Shown here in pieces: positions 9,169 through 16,155 of a stretch of 64,000 bases of DNA. The position numbers and the translations under genes are program-made. This DNA comes from an uncultured Mollicutes bacterium (GTDB taxonomy: Bacteria > Bacillota_I > Bacilli_A > ML615J-28 > CAG-313), in assembly GCA_900548675.1 (NCBI GenBank), contig URLJ01000004.1:35429-99428 (forward strand), in the 5' to 3' direction. Position 1 is the first letter of the stretch. Each line of letters begins with the position of its first letter. A model generated the notes under the pieces. It saw only the letters and a list, made by a program, of their open reading frames with translations. It searched no databases and was not told the DNA's origin.

Positions 9169-9264
9169 GCAACGTAAAGCGTTGCACATATCCCCTACAC
9201 ATTGTTAATATTACTATTAACAAACCCTTCCTAACCCACTGTTACCCGCGGTGGGTTATTTTTT
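9169..9264 (+). ncRNA. Candidate C-rich small regulatory RNA
   Basis: A promoter and a terminator bracket about 96 nt with no coding capacity. Hairpin 1 pairs GCAACG (9169-9174) with CGTTGC (9180-9185). A single-stranded segment with CCCC (9192-9195) follows. Hairpin 2 has a perfect 9-bp stem (9202-9210 with 9215-9223) and loop TTAC. A second single-stranded C-rich segment, ACCCTTCCTAACCC (9224-9237), leads into the terminator, where TAACCCAC (9232-9239) pairs with GTGGGTTA (9251-9258) before TTTTTT. Unpaired C-rich boxes between hairpins are the hallmark of Firmicute sRNAs (RsaE/RoxS, FsrA) that pair with Shine-Dalgarno regions. ftsY downstream has its own extended -10, so this is probably not merely its leader. 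An attenuator remains possible. Confidence 0.6.
9232..9264 (+). terminator. Terminator of the candidate small RNA
   Basis: TAACCCAC and GTGGGTTA form an 8-bp stem around an 11-nt loop, followed by six T residues (9259-9264). Confidence 0.85.
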
Positions 9265-9338
9265 GATGTATCAATAAACGTGCAAAAATAAATAAAATTT
9301 GTTATAATATTATAAATGTATGAAAAGGAATTAAAAGT

Positions 9339-10334
9339 ATGGGTATATTTAATATTTTTAAACGTAAAAAACAAACAAGTGAAGCAGTTAAAAAAGCTGA
9401 AAAATATAACTTAGGGATGAAGAAATCCCGCAATGGTTTATTGACCAAATTAAAAAATGTTTTATCTGGATATGACCAAATAACCGAAGATTTATTTGAC
9501 GATTTGACCGACACATTTATAATGGCAGATATCGGCGTTAGTACAACATTAGATTTTATTGAAGAATTAAAAGAAGACGAAAGAGTAAAGGGAATTCATA
9601 ACCCTATTGACCTTCAACCAATAATAGTTGATAAAATGTTTGAACTATATCTTAAGAATGAAATCGTAGATGCTAATTTAAAAGAAAACAATGATGGCCC
9701 ATCTGTTTATCTTTTTGTTGGTGTCAATGGTGTTGGAAAAACAACTTCTATTGCTAAAATTGCTTATCGTTTAAAAAATGAAGGTAAGAAGGTTCTATTA
9801 GCTGCGGGTGATACTTTTAGAGCTGGTGCTATCGACCAACTAGTAGAATGGGCAGGAAGATTAGGTGTAGATATTGTCACTAAACCTTCTGGTAGTGATC
9901 CCTCTAGCGTTATATATGATGCTTTAATAAAAGCTAAAAAAGAAAAATATGATTGTCTTTTATGTGATACAGCAGGAAGATTACAAAATAAAGCTAATTT
10001 AATGAAAGAACTTGAGAAAATGCATCGCGTAATATCTAAAGAAATACCAGGCGCTCCTCATGAAGTTCTTTTAGTAATTGACGCAACGACAGGACAAAAT
10101 GGTTTATCACAAGCTGAAGCTTTCAGTGAAATAACTAATGTGAGTGGCATAATATTAACTAAACTTGATGGAACTGCTAAGGGTGGTATTGTCCTTGCTG
10201 TGCGCGATAAGCTTAACATACCGATTAAGTTTGTAGGTCTTGGTGAAAAAATGGATGATTTGGAATATTTTGATTTAGAAGATTATATCTACGGATTATT
10301 TGTGGAGAGCGATAATGATGGATATTCTAAATAA
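9339..10334 (+). CDS. ftsY: Signal recognition particle receptor FtsY
   Basis: A 331-residue SRP-type GTPase that docks ribosome-SRP complexes at the membrane. The short basic N-terminus (MGIFNIFKRKK) is membrane-interacting, without the long acidic A domain of proteobacteria. The N domain covers about 20-110. The G domain has G1 GVNGVGKTTS near 128-137, DTAGRLQ as G3, TKLDGTAKGG as G4, and the C-terminal GLGEKMDDL closing loop. AAGGAA precedes the ATG, and an extended -10 (TGTTATAAT, about 9302-9310) gives it its own promoter. The gene order ftsY-ylxM-ffh matches B. subtilis. Confidence 0.96.
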   Translation: MGIFNIFKRKKQTSEAVKKAEKYNLGMKKSRNGLLTKLKNVLSGYDQITEDLFDDLTDTFIMADIGVSTTLDFIEELKEDERVKGIHNPIDLQPIIVDKMFELYLKNEIVDANLKENNDGPSVYLFVGVNGVGKTTSIAKIAYRLKNEGKKVLLAAGDTFRAGAIDQLVEWAGRLGVDIVTKPSGSDPSSVIYDALIKAKKEKYDCLLCDTAGRLQNKANLMKELEKMHRVISKEIPGAPHEVLLVIDATTGQNGLSQAEAFSEITNVSGIILTKLDGTAKGGIVLAVRDKLNIPIKFVGLGEKMDDLEYFDLEDYIYGLFVESDNDGYSK

Positions 10335-10635
10335 AAAAAACCATTATAATATTCTGTATGGTTATTATGGTTCACTTTTGACAAAACGTCAACAAGAAAT
10401 TTTTGAAGCATACTATGGTGATGATTATTCACTTTCAGAAATATCAGCGGAACTATCAGTGAGCCGTAATGCTGTTTTTGATGCTTTAAAAAAAGTTGAA
10501 AAAACATTAGATGATTTAGAAGAAAAATTACAATTTCTAAAAAAGAATATGGAAATAGAGAGTATTTTAAAAAAATATGAAAGCACTGATACCTCTTCTT
10601 TAATAGAAGAAATAAGAAAAATTATTAACAATTAA
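10315..10635 (+). CDS. ylxM: YlxM/p13-family helix-turn-helix protein
   Basis: A protein of about 106 residues, nearly always encoded next to ffh or ftsY in Firmicutes and implicated in modulating SRP function. Residues about 12-70 resemble a sigma-region-4 helix-turn-helix (LTKRQQEIFEAYYGDDYSLS, then VSRNAVFDALKKVE), followed by a coiled-coil-prone tail. The start is ATG 10315 or 10318, behind GGAGAG and overlapping the end of ftsY by about 20 bp, which implies translational coupling. No DNA target is implied by the sequence. Confidence 0.88.
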   Translation: MMDILNKKNHYNILYGYYGSLLTKRQQEIFEAYYGDDYSLSEISAELSVSRNAVFDALKKVEKTLDDLEEKLQFLKKNMEIESILKKYESTDTSSLIEEIRKIINN

Positions 10636-10680
10636 AACTAAATAAAAATTAATTTTTGTTTAGTAGAAAGGAATAGTTCT

Positions 10681-12087
10681 ATGCCGTTTGAAAGTTTGTC
10701 AGAAAAACTCCAAATGTCAATTCGTCGTCTAACAGGGCGAGGACGTATAAACGAAAACGATATTGATGAAATGATGAAAGAAGTGCGTGTATCACTTCTT
10801 GAAGCGGATGTCAATTATAAAATAGTTAAATCATTCATTAATGATGTAAAAGAAAAAGCCTTAGGTGAAAGAGTAATGAAATCTTTAACCCCAGGTGACC
10901 AAGTACTTAAAATAGTCAATGAAGAGTTAAAACATTTAATGGGTGAGGAAGCTGTACCTTTAAATATGAATTTAAATGGAACTACAGTGATACTTTTAGC
11001 AGGTTTACAAGGTAGTGGTAAAACAACTCATGCGGGAAAACTTGCCCAATACATAAGAAAAACTTACAATGCTAGACCATTAATGATTGCTGCCGATGTT
11101 TATAGACCTGCTGCCGTTAATCAGTTGGTAACACTCGGAAAACAATTAAACATTGAAGTGTTCGAACAAGGCATCATGGTTAAACCCCAAATGATTGTGA
11201 AAAATGGTTTGGCATATGCTAAAACAAAAAATTGTAATGTTGTAATAATCGATACGGCTGGTCGTCTTCAAATAGATGAACCGCTTATGAAAGAACTAGT
11301 TGAAATAAAAGAAATTGCTAAACCACAAGAAATATTGTTGGCGGTTGACGCTATGACAGGGCAAGATGCTGTAAATGTAGCGATGAGTTTCAATGATGCT
11401 TTGGGTGTTACAGGATGTATTTTAACAAAATTAGATAGTGATACAAGAGGTGGAGCAGCCTTATCAATTCGTTACATGACCAATATACCTATTAAATTCT
11501 GTGGTATGGGTGAAAAACTTGATCAAATTGAAGTTTTCCATCCAGAAAGAATGGCCAGTAGAATACTCGGCATGGGAGATGTAATGACCCTTATTGAAAA
11601 AGCTAGTGAAAACATCGATGAAGCAGATGCAATGAAAACGATGGAAAAACTAGAAAAAGGTTATTTTAACTATAATGATTATTTGGATCAAATTAAAAAA
11701 ATTAAGAGAATGGGATCTTTAAAAGGGTTGTTATCACTTATTCCAGGCCTTGGTCAACAATTGAAAAAAATAGATATAGATGATAAGCAATTTAGTTATA
11801 TTGAAGCAATTATTGGCTCTATGACTGAAGAGGAAAGAAAAAAACCAGAATTGATTCAAAAAAGTCAATCACGTAGAGAACGTATTTCAAGAGGTTCTGG
11901 AAGACCATATGTAGAAGTTAATAATTTAACTCGTCAATTTGATCAAATGAGAGTGCAAATGAAAGCGATGATGGGACTTGATGAAAGTGAACTCTCTAAA
12001 GTGGCTAAAGGGCAAAGCGTTCCTGGCATGCCTCAACAAAAGGTAAAAAAAGGAAAAGGTAAGAATAGGGGAGGCTTCAGATTTTAA
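10681..12087 (+). CDS. ffh: Signal recognition particle protein Ffh
   Basis: A 468-residue SRP54 GTPase that binds signal peptides of nascent chains together with the SRP RNA. The N domain is at 1-90. The G domain has G1 GLQGSGKTTH near 107-116, DTAGRLQ, and TKLDSDTRGG. The methionine-rich M domain (about 325-440) holds the RNA-binding helix-turn-helix around SRRERISRGSGRP. The C-terminus is GMPQQKVKKGKGKNRGG. AAAGGA lies upstream. It forms an operon with ftsY and ylxM. I found no SRP RNA gene in the window. Confidence 0.96.
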   Translation: MPFESLSEKLQMSIRRLTGRGRINENDIDEMMKEVRVSLLEADVNYKIVKSFINDVKEKALGERVMKSLTPGDQVLKIVNEELKHLMGEEAVPLNMNLNGTTVILLAGLQGSGKTTHAGKLAQYIRKTYNARPLMIAADVYRPAAVNQLVTLGKQLNIEVFEQGIMVKPQMIVKNGLAYAKTKNCNVVIIDTAGRLQIDEPLMKELVEIKEIAKPQEILLAVDAMTGQDAVNVAMSFNDALGVTGCILTKLDSDTRGGAALSIRYMTNIPIKFCGMGEKLDQIEVFHPERMASRILGMGDVMTLIEKASENIDEADAMKTMEKLEKGYFNYNDYLDQIKKIKRMGSLKGLLSLIPGLGQQLKKIDIDDKQFSYIEAIIGSMTEEERKKPELIQKSQSRRERISRGSGRPYVEVNNLTRQFDQMRVQMKAMMGLDESELSKVAKGQSVPGMPQQKVKKGKGKNRGGFRF

Positions 12088-12092
12088 AAAAA

Positions 12093-12125
12093 GGTTATAC
12101 TTGAAAAAAGTATAACCAAAAGTAA
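12093..12125 (-). terminator. Terminator of ruvA, in the ffh-ruvA convergent gap
   Basis: GGTTATACTT (12093-12102) pairs with AAGTATAACC (12108-12117). The T-tract (seven T) is on the minus strand, so it primarily terminates ruvA; no comparable T-run follows on the ffh side. Confidence 0.75.
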
Positions 12126-12133
12126 ATTTAATA

Positions 12134-12703
12134 TTATTGCATTTTTCTAAGTGCCATCTTAACAAGTTCAGAAAGCGGTGTATCACTTGTATATTCAATT
12201 TGTTTTAAGGCACTTTTAATTTCACTATTGTTGTAACCAAGAGCTTTAAGAGCCAAAGATACTTCATCTAATTCTTTTGTTGCTTTTCCTTTGGTTTCAT
12301 CAAGTGAAGATAAATCTATTTTTCCTTTTAAATCAAGCACTATTTGTTGGCTTGATTTTGAACCAATGCCTGGAAAACGTGTAAAGAATTTGGCATCAGC
12401 ATTATTGACTGCATCGGCTATTTCATTTACAGTGCTTGAAGCAAGAATGGCTAAGGCTCCTTTTGGACCTAAACCTTTAACATTAATTAGTTTTACAAAC
12501 ATATCTCGCTCGAGTAAGCTTAAAAAACCATACAAGGTTATATTATCTTCTCTTACATAGTGATGAGTGAAAACTTTTTTTTCTGTTTCTTCTTCAAATT
12601 GAAAGGGGTTTGGAACTATTAACAAGTATCCAATACCATTGTTTTCGATTGTAATATAGCTTGATGTTACACTAGTAACTTTGCCAATTATATAGTTGTA
12701 CAT
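12134..12703 (-). CDS. ruvA: Holliday junction helicase subunit RuvA
   Basis: A 189-residue Holliday-junction-binding subunit that forms tetramers and loads the RuvB motor. The OB-fold domain starts at MYNYIIGKVTSV; the double helix-hairpin-helix region covers NVKGLGPKGALAIL and FPGIGSKSSQQIV; the C-terminal RuvB-binding helices include ALKALGYNNSEI. The start at 12703 is supported by GAGGAA on the minus strand; a start five codons upstream would place that box inside the gene. Unlike the usual ruvA-ruvB operon, it points away from ruvB. Confidence 0.95.
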   Translation of the reverse strand: MYNYIIGKVTSVTSSYITIENNGIGYLLIVPNPFQFEEETEKKVFTHHYVREDNITLYGFLSLLERDMFVKLINVKGLGPKGALAILASSTVNEIADAVNNADAKFFTRFPGIGSKSSQQIVLDLKGKIDLSSLDETKGKATKELDEVSLALKALGYNNSEIKSALKQIEYTSDTPLSELVKMALRKMQ

Positions 12704-12732
12704 ATTATTTCCTCGCATGTGTGTTTTTAATT

Positions 12733-12761
12733 ATTATAACAAAATATTAAATTTTTTTCAA
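12733..12761 (-). promoter_or_regulatory. Promoter of ruvA
   Basis: On the minus strand TTGAAA (complement of 12756-12761), 17 bp, then TGT-TATAAT (complement of 12733-12738), an extended -10 promoter located in the 88-bp ruvA-ruvB divergent gap. Confidence 0.75.
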
Positions 12762-12791
12762 GTAAAGATATTTAAAAAGGAGGTTTCATTT

Positions 12792-13793
12792 ATGGAAGAT
12801 CAACTCATGAATCAAAGAGCTATTGAAGGTGATGAAGTTGAATTAACTCTAAGACCTAAAAGTTTAAATGAATATGTTGGGCAAGAAAAACTAAAAGAAA
12901 TGCTAAAAGTTTATATTGAAACAGCAAAGATGAGAAACGAAAGTTTAGACCATGTTTTATTATATGGGCCTCCAGGGCTTGGAAAAACAACTTTAGCATA
13001 TGTTATTGCGAACGAAATGAAAACAAATGTAAAAGTAACAACAGGGCCTGCTCTCGCAAGACCTGGTGATTTAGCCGCAATATTGTCATCGCTCAACCCA
13101 GGTGATGTACTATTTATCGATGAAATTCACCGCATTCCTAAAGTTATTGAAGAAGTATTATATTCTGCAATGGAAGATTATGTGATTGATATTGTTTTAG
13201 GAAAAGACACTCAAGCATCAACAATTAGAATTGATTTGCCTCCGTTTACATTAGTCGGAGCAACAACGCGTTTCGGTGACTTATCATCGCCTATGCGAGA
13301 TAGATTTGGAATTGTTCATCAGTTAGAATATTATAGTGATAAAGAACTACAAAGTATAATTAACAGAACTTCCAAAATATTTAATTTTCCAATAGATGAT
13401 GAGGCTAGTCTTTCACTTGCGAAACGTTCAAGAGGCACACCAAGAATTGCTAATCGTCTTTTTAGAAGAATAAGAGATTTTGCTCAATATGATCATTTAC
13501 CTATAATAGATAAAAAGATAACTGATTATGCTTTAAATAGACTAAATATAGATTTAGAAGGTTTAGATGTTACAGACCGTAAATATCTTGAATGTTTAAT
13601 TGTACGATTTGGTGGTGGACCAGTTGGCTTAGAAGCCATTAGTGCTACAATGTCTGAAGAAACCGTAACACTTGAAGATGTAAATGAACCGTACCTACTT
13701 CAAAAAGGTTTCATTTTGAGAACCCCAAGAGGGAGAGTGGCAACCGAAAAGGCTTATCAGCATTTAGGAATTAAAATGGGAGGCATGCTGTGA
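12792..13793 (+). CDS. ruvB: Holliday junction branch-migration ATPase RuvB
   Basis: A 333-residue AAA+ motor that drives branch migration with RuvA. Walker A is LLYGPPGLGKTTLA near residue 56, Walker B is VLFIDEIHRI near 107, sensor 1 is LVGATTRFGDLSSPMRDRFG, and the C-terminal winged helix ends LQKGFILRTPRGRVAT. The ATG at 12792 has a strong AAAGGAGG box. The reading frame is open upstream through ruvA's promoter, but those codons lack initiation signals. The stop overlaps the queA start by 4 bp (GTGA). Confidence 0.96.
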   Translation: MEDQLMNQRAIEGDEVELTLRPKSLNEYVGQEKLKEMLKVYIETAKMRNESLDHVLLYGPPGLGKTTLAYVIANEMKTNVKVTTGPALARPGDLAAILSSLNPGDVLFIDEIHRIPKVIEEVLYSAMEDYVIDIVLGKDTQASTIRIDLPPFTLVGATTRFGDLSSPMRDRFGIVHQLEYYSDKELQSIINRTSKIFNFPIDDEASLSLAKRSRGTPRIANRLFRRIRDFAQYDHLPIIDKKITDYALNRLNIDLEGLDVTDRKYLECLIVRFGGGPVGLEAISATMSEETVTLEDVNEPYLLQKGFILRTPRGRVATEKAYQHLGIKMGGML

Positions 13794-14827
13794 AATTAGA
13801 AGAATTTGATTATTATCTTCCAGAGGAATTGATTGCTCAAACCCCGTTAAAAGATCGTAGTTCATCAAGACTTTTGGTACTAGATAAAAACACTGGTGAG
13901 GTATCACATCATCATTTTAAGGAAATAATAAATTATTTAGATGAAAATGACTGTTTGGTGCTAAATGATACAAAAGTAATACCATCAAGAATTTACGGAA
14001 TTAAAGAAGAAACGGATGCTCACATTGAACTTTTATTACTAAAGGAAACTGCAAAAGATGAATGGCACGCTTTAACAAGACCTGCTAAACGTGTTAGGGA
14101 AAATACTTGTATTTGTTTTTTTGATGAAGAGCATCACACCATTCTTAAAGCAAAATGCATAGAAGTTTTAGAAGATGGTGAACGAGTTTTTAAAATGGAA
14201 TATAACGGCATATTTTTAGAAATCTTAGAAAAAATAGGGACGATGCCACTTCCACCATATATTCATGAGAAATTAAAAGATGGTACACGTTATCAAACGG
14301 TTTATGCAAAAGATTATGGAAGTGCGGCAGCACCTACTGCAGGGTTGCATTTCACTAAAGAATTACTTCAACAATTAAAAGAAAAAGGTGTTCAAATAGA
14401 GTATGTTACTCTTCATGTAGGTTTGGGGACATTCCGCCCCGTAATGAGTGAAACAATCGAAGAACATCATATGCATAGTGAATATTATCATATTGAAGAT
14501 GATGTTGCAGAAAGATTAAATAATGCTAAAGCAGCTGGAAAAAGGATCGTTGCGGTAGGAACTACATCTACTAGAACGCTTGAAAGTGTTTATCAAAAAT
14601 ATGGTAAATTTGTGGGTTGTAGTGAAAATACAAATATTTTTATCTATCCCCCATACAAATTTAAAGCTATTGATGCCCTTATTACTAATTTTCACTTACC
14701 TAAATCAACATTAATAATGCTTGTTAGTGCTTTATCAACAAGAGAATATATTCTAAATGCATACAATATCGCTGTAAAAGAAAAATATCGTTTCTTTTCT
14801 TTCGGCGATGCCATGTTTATAAAATAA
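13790..14827 (+). CDS. queA: S-adenosylmethionine:tRNA ribosyltransferase-isomerase
   Basis: A 345-residue enzyme that transfers the ribosyl part of AdoMet to preQ1 in tRNA to make epoxyqueuosine. The N-terminus (LPEELIAQTPLKDRSSSRLL) is the family signature; further landmarks are FNDTKVIP-like VLNDTKVIPSRI, the SAAAPTAGLHFT motif near 175, HVGLGTFRPV, and NFHLPKSTL near the C-terminus. It starts with GTG at 13790 behind GGGAGG, coupled to ruvB by a 4-bp overlap. ruvB-queA adjacency is common in Firmicutes; the usual follower tgt is not present here. Confidence 0.95.
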   Translation: MKLEEFDYYLPEELIAQTPLKDRSSSRLLVLDKNTGEVSHHHFKEIINYLDENDCLVLNDTKVIPSRIYGIKEETDAHIELLLLKETAKDEWHALTRPAKRVRENTCICFFDEEHHTILKAKCIEVLEDGERVFKMEYNGIFLEILEKIGTMPLPPYIHEKLKDGTRYQTVYAKDYGSAAAPTAGLHFTKELLQQLKEKGVQIEYVTLHVGLGTFRPVMSETIEEHHMHSEYYHIEDDVAERLNNAKAAGKRIVAVGTTSTRTLESVYQKYGKFVGCSENTNIFIYPPYKFKAIDALITNFHLPKSTLIMLVSALSTREYILNAYNIAVKEKYRFFSFGDAMFIK

Positions 14828-14831
14828 TTAT

Positions 14832-14911
14832 AAATTGTTTCGTAAAAACAAAAATTGTTTCGTAAAAACAAAAATTGTTTCGTAAAAACAAAAATTGTTT
14901 CGTAAAAACAA
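14832..14911. repeat. Four perfect tandem copies of a 20-bp unit
   Basis: The 17-bp core TTGTTTCGTAAAAACAA occurs at 14835-14851, 14855-14871, 14875-14891 and 14895-14911, an exact 20-bp period. Each core is an inverted repeat (TTGTTT / AAACAA around CGTA plus one A). The array begins 4 bp after queA and ends directly before the -35 region of the next gene. Spacing near two helical turns puts all copies on one DNA face. Confidence 0.95.
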
Positions 14912-14941
14912 TTTATATATTTGTCTTATTAGGTATATAAT
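14912..14941 (+). promoter_or_regulatory. Promoter of the repeat-containing lipoprotein gene
   Basis: TTTATA (14912-14917), 18 bp, TATAAT (14936-14941). The -10 is good and the -35 weak. The tandem array abuts the -35. Confidence 0.55.
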
Positions 14942-14953
14942 AGGAGAGGCATA

Positions 14954-16039
14954 ATGAAAAAAATATTATTGATTATTACATTGATATTATCAATTTTTCT
15001 AACAAGTTGTAATACATTAGATTCAACAAAACCTAGTCCTTCATTATCAGATGATGATAGCTTAAATGTCAAAGAAGCTTATTTAAATGCCCTTGCTGAA
15101 CAAGCTATAGTAAAAAGTGATGAAGTTGAAGTTGTTAAATGCCATTTAATATACAATAATTGTTTATTCGTTACAGTGGTAAATAAACTAGGACTTATAC
15201 CATACAAAATAACTAATGAAAAAGTAAACATTCTTCATTTTCAATATAGAAATGATGAAACTTCGATATATGGTGTTATTGATGGAGTTTTATACACAAT
15301 TAGACAAGTATATGAAATGGGAAAAATATCACTCAATGAATTGACTGATTTATTTGTCATCAATAGTGCTTCAACATCATTGATTAATAGATATGACATA
15401 GAAAAAATAAAAAATGGATTTTTTATTAATGATAAAATTTTCAAAAGTACAACTATTTTAACAAGATACTATGGTCAGTATGAAGGTTATTATGCAGTAG
15501 AAGTAATTGACAACATTAATGATAAAAATAGTGTGGCTGTTAGTGAAAATATCGATAATTTGACTTTCCGTTATCCTAGCATCAATTATCACATATATTT
15601 TATTAATAATGATACTTACACAATTGCCGAAGCTTATCAAAAGAATATTATAGATAAGCATGACTTAATAAATATTTTTATGGGTCACACACAATGTGAA
15701 GAATTTAATGATAACAAATTATTAGAAATATTAATGCCAATATGGGGTATTTATAAACAAGTTATAACTGATTATAACTTCGATAATCTTGGTTTAGTTT
15801 ATTACTTTGGTTATTATGATTATTGTGATATTTTTTCGTTTTCATCTAAAATACGTTTGTATAGTTATATAAAAGAAAGTGATGATGCGTTTTATGAATC
15901 ATTGCGACTTGGTACCCAAAACTATATCTATGTTTTATATAATAATGAGATATTTTTGTTAGATGATGCAGTTGAAAAAGGTTATGTATCTGCAGCTACA
16001 AAGCAAAAAATTAATACAAAAAAGCAATATATAATGTAA
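14954..16039 (+). CDS. Lipoprotein of unknown function with internal repeats
   Basis: A 361-residue predicted lipoprotein. The signal peptide ends in a lipobox, FLTSC, with Cys19 as the lipidation site. I recognise no named family. A motif consisting of a short beta hairpin, YT-I-x-x-A/V-Y, then a helix with D/E-L occurs at about 106-134 (VLYTIRQVYEMGKISLNEL), 213-242 (TYTIAEAYQKNIIDKHDL) and, weaker, 323-353 (IFLLDDAVEKGYVS). Repeats 1 and 2 share a wider context about 107 residues apart. The same motif occurs in the broken lipoprotein gene near 51.0 kb, so the two are probably paralogues. GGAGAGG precedes the start. It is monocistronic. Confidence 0.75.
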   Translation: MKKILLIITLILSIFLTSCNTLDSTKPSPSLSDDDSLNVKEAYLNALAEQAIVKSDEVEVVKCHLIYNNCLFVTVVNKLGLIPYKITNEKVNILHFQYRNDETSIYGVIDGVLYTIRQVYEMGKISLNELTDLFVINSASTSLINRYDIEKIKNGFFINDKIFKSTTILTRYYGQYEGYYAVEVIDNINDKNSVAVSENIDNLTFRYPSINYHIYFINNDTYTIAEAYQKNIIDKHDLINIFMGHTQCEEFNDNKLLEILMPIWGIYKQVITDYNFDNLGLVYYFGYYDYCDIFSFSSKIRLYSYIKESDDAFYESLRLGTQNYIYVLYNNEIFLLDDAVEKGYVSAATKQKINTKKQYIM

Positions 16040-16066
16040 GGCAAGTTTTAAATAACTTGCCTTTTA
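16040..16066 (+). terminator. Rho-independent terminator
   Basis: GGCAAGTT (16040-16047) pairs with AACTTGCC (16054-16061), followed by TTTT. It ends the lipoprotein transcript. Confidence 0.8.
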
Positions 16067-16115
16067 AAAATAGTATTAGGAAATAAACATTTGACTAGTA
16101 AAAATTAGAATAATA

Positions 16116-16124
16116 TGGTATAAT
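16116..16124 (+). promoter_or_regulatory. Extended -10 promoter of the glycogen operon
   Basis: TGGTATAAT at 16116-16124. TTGACT at 16091 is too far (22 bp) to be an ideal -35, so the extended -10 probably carries recognition. Confidence 0.6.
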
Positions 16125-16155
16125 AAGGTGATTACTATGGAAAGGAAAATATCCG

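Noticed and set aside
9169..9264. SRP (4.5S/scRNA) RNA, suggested by its place next to ftsY and ffh
   Set aside because: The universally conserved SRP apical loop (GGAAGGAAGCAGC-type) is absent on both strands and the fold is three separate hairpins rather than one long rod.
14832..14911. CRISPR array
   Set aside because: Units are adjacent identical 20-mers with no unique spacers and there are no cas genes.
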